A DNA stretch of 64,000 nucleotides from the NCBI GenBank assembly GCA_012103315.1, contig WLWZ01000008.1, forward strand, positions 124,001 through 188,000, in the 5' to 3' direction. A program made the position numbers and the translations under genes. Origin of the DNA: Alphaproteobacteria bacterium. GTDB lineage: Bacteria; Pseudomonadota; Alphaproteobacteria; MPNO01; UBA2964. Shown here piece by piece: positions 62,913 through 64,000 of this stretch (the stretch's first letter is position 1; the number at the start of each line of letters is the position of its first letter). The notes beneath the pieces are model-generated. The model ran no database searches and was not told where the DNA came from. It saw only the letters and a program-made list of their open reading frames with translations.

Positions 62913-64000
62913 GGATTTGGTTTTTCCTGCGCGCCAGAATCGCGGAGGGCGAGATAGCCAAGCACGGCCAAGATTGCGCCACCAATAATAAAGAAGGACA
63001 TTTCGAGCCCGAAGAGCTTCGCAGTTGCGCCCATCAAGATCGGCAGGAACACTGCCGCTATGCGCCCTGCCGTGACCCGCAGTCCCGCACCCTTGCCCTG
63101 GGCCTCACCAGCGGCCTGCGCCACCATGGAGATTTCCATCGCCTGCGCGACACCAGACGTCGCACCACGGATCGCCATCGCAATTACAAATAGAAGATAG
63201 AGACCAAATACGCCTGCGACCGGTGCCCAATCAATACCGATCCCGAAGAAATCAAAGATCGCGGCAACTGGTGAGACATCCATCGTAAAGCCGGTCCAGC
63301 CTATGAGCGGCGTAATCGTCATCATGACCACGCCTAGCGCGATTGAAGACAGCAGAATCCGCCGGTTCGAAAACTTAGTCGCCAGCCAACCCGTACTGAT
63401 CGCGCCAACCCCACCAACAAAGCCCAATACTGAAAACAGAAAGCCAATAAGTGTACCCGAGATGCCAATGCCATTGAGATAGATGACATAAAAGTTCGAC
63501 TGCATTGCAACACCAGAATGGCGCAAGATTGTTACCATAAAGACCAACCCAATTGCCGGGATGGCAACCAGCCGGAAAGCATCGAGATAATCATTGAGCT
63601 TTGGCATAACGTCGCTGACTGTCGTTGCCGTCTTGGATGCCTCCGCCTTTGGTTTCGGCGGCGCGGGCACAAAAAATGTTGAGATAAAAGTCAACGTCGC
63701 CCACAGACTGAGAAAGGAAAAGGCCCACCACGCCCCGGCGAAATCCCAGATCGCGCCGACGATTGGTGGACCAAATATTGTGCCTATTCGTGTCGCCAAC
63801 GTTAACCGCCCAGTATAAACCGGCCGCCCACGCATTAAACTGCCGGTCAGAGATTGTGCGCCAATCCAGGTCGTCATCACTGCCAACCCGCCAAACATCT
63901 GAAACAGGATGAGCATCGGAATTAACGGTGCCATCGGATACAGCATCGGGATAACAATGGCGGCACCGGCAAAGATCAACATTACGCGCCGCGTACCAAA
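62909..64000 (-). CDS. MFS transporter, truncated at right window edge
   Basis: An MFS protein whose reading frame stays open to the edge: the codons before the Met at 63982 read FGTRRV, the conserved basic loop between helices 2 and 3, so this Met is internal and the N-terminus lies outside. The rest shows about 10 helices with SLMRGRPVYTGRL, TRIGTIFGPPIVGAIWDFAGAWWAF and SGVAQAMEISMVAQAAGEAQGKGAGLR. Substrate unknown. About 60-70 N-terminal residues are missing. Confidence 0.83.
   Translation of the reverse strand, partial: FGTRRVMLIFAGAAIVIPMLYPMAPLIPMLILFQMFGGLAVMTTWIGAQSLTGSLMRGRPVYTGRLTLATRIGTIFGPPIVGAIWDFAGAWWAFSFLSLWATLTFISTFFVPAPPKPKAEASKTATTVSDVMPKLNDYLDAFRLVAIPAIGLVFMVTILRHSGVAMQSNFYVIYLNGIGISGTLIGFLFSVLGFVGGVGAISTGWLATKFSNRRILLSSIALGVVMMTITPLIGWTGFTMDVSPVAAIFDFFGIGIDWAPVAGVFGLYLLFVIAMAIRGATSGVAQAMEISMVAQAAGEAQGKGAGLRVTAGRIAAVFLPILMGATAKLFGLEMSFFIIGGAILAVLGYLALRDSGAQEKPNP

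Overview
The window looks like a piece of an alphaproteobacterial chromosome, probably a marine or soil aerobe. This rests on the gene repertoire and not on a marker gene: a DUF2336 protein, an exosortase-A (XrtA) type exopolysaccharide locus, TRAP and TTT-type solute receptors, an OmpR-type regulator, and molybdenum hydroxylase and F420 genes. No rRNA, tRNA, insertion sequence, integrase or CRISPR array was seen. Both ends cut genes: a probable tyrosine autokinase at the left edge and an MFS transporter at the right edge.

Region 1 (about 1-23 kb) builds an exopolysaccharide. It holds a partial putative autokinase, an XrtA-type chain-length determinant, a Wza-type export lipoprotein, an asparagine-synthetase-like amidotransferase with a degenerate glutaminase half, two CelD/FemAB-like acyltransferases and a secreted C-type-lectin-like protein. 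It continues with UDP-GlcNAc 2-epimerase, an exosortase-A-type O-ligase, a GT2 glycosyltransferase, a PST flippase, a pyruvyl transferase, the four dTDP-rhamnose genes (rfbDCAB order on the minus strand), a secreted kelch plus beta-helix protein, a UDP-glucuronate-epimerase-like protein and the DUF2336 protein. The exosortase itself is not in the window.

Region 2 (23-39.5 kb) is mixed metabolism: an LLM flavin oxidoreductase, indolepyruvate ferredoxin oxidoreductase (iorAB) divergent from an acyl-CoA ligase, a variant metallo-beta-lactamase-fold protein and an orphan response regulator. It also has a striking secreted cytochrome P460-like protein carrying 13 CNPC motifs in tandem nonapeptides, an orphan TTT receptor, an M20 amidohydrolase, a rhodanese / VOC / radical SAM operon and a long-chain chromate-type transporter.

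Region 3 (39.5-55 kb) is the redox-cofactor core. A three-subunit molybdenum hydroxylase of the 4-hydroxybenzoyl-CoA reductase type (with the extra 4Fe-4S loop) lies behind a palindromic operator-like site, followed by a creatinase-like M24 protein and a YCII protein. Next comes a doubly duplicated block: two F420-type LLM oxidoreductases and two octopine-dehydrogenase-family proteins. This block is transcribed divergently, across 52 bp, from a compact F420 operon (fbiC, npdG, cofE, cofD, cofC). A plausible reading is that the F420 operon supplies and recharges the cofactor used by the neighbouring LLM enzymes.

Region 4 (55-64 kb) has an MFS transporter, a GGDEF diguanylate cyclase, and a catabolic set (dienelactone hydrolase, 4,5-dihydroxyphthalate-decarboxylase-like protein, cupin, cysteine hydrolase) running into a complete TRAP transporter (P-Q-M) and a second, truncated MFS gene. 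The strongest candidates for undescribed biology are the CNPC-repeat cytochrome P460, the LLM/opine-dehydrogenase duplication tied to F420, and the rhodanese-VOC-radical SAM operon.
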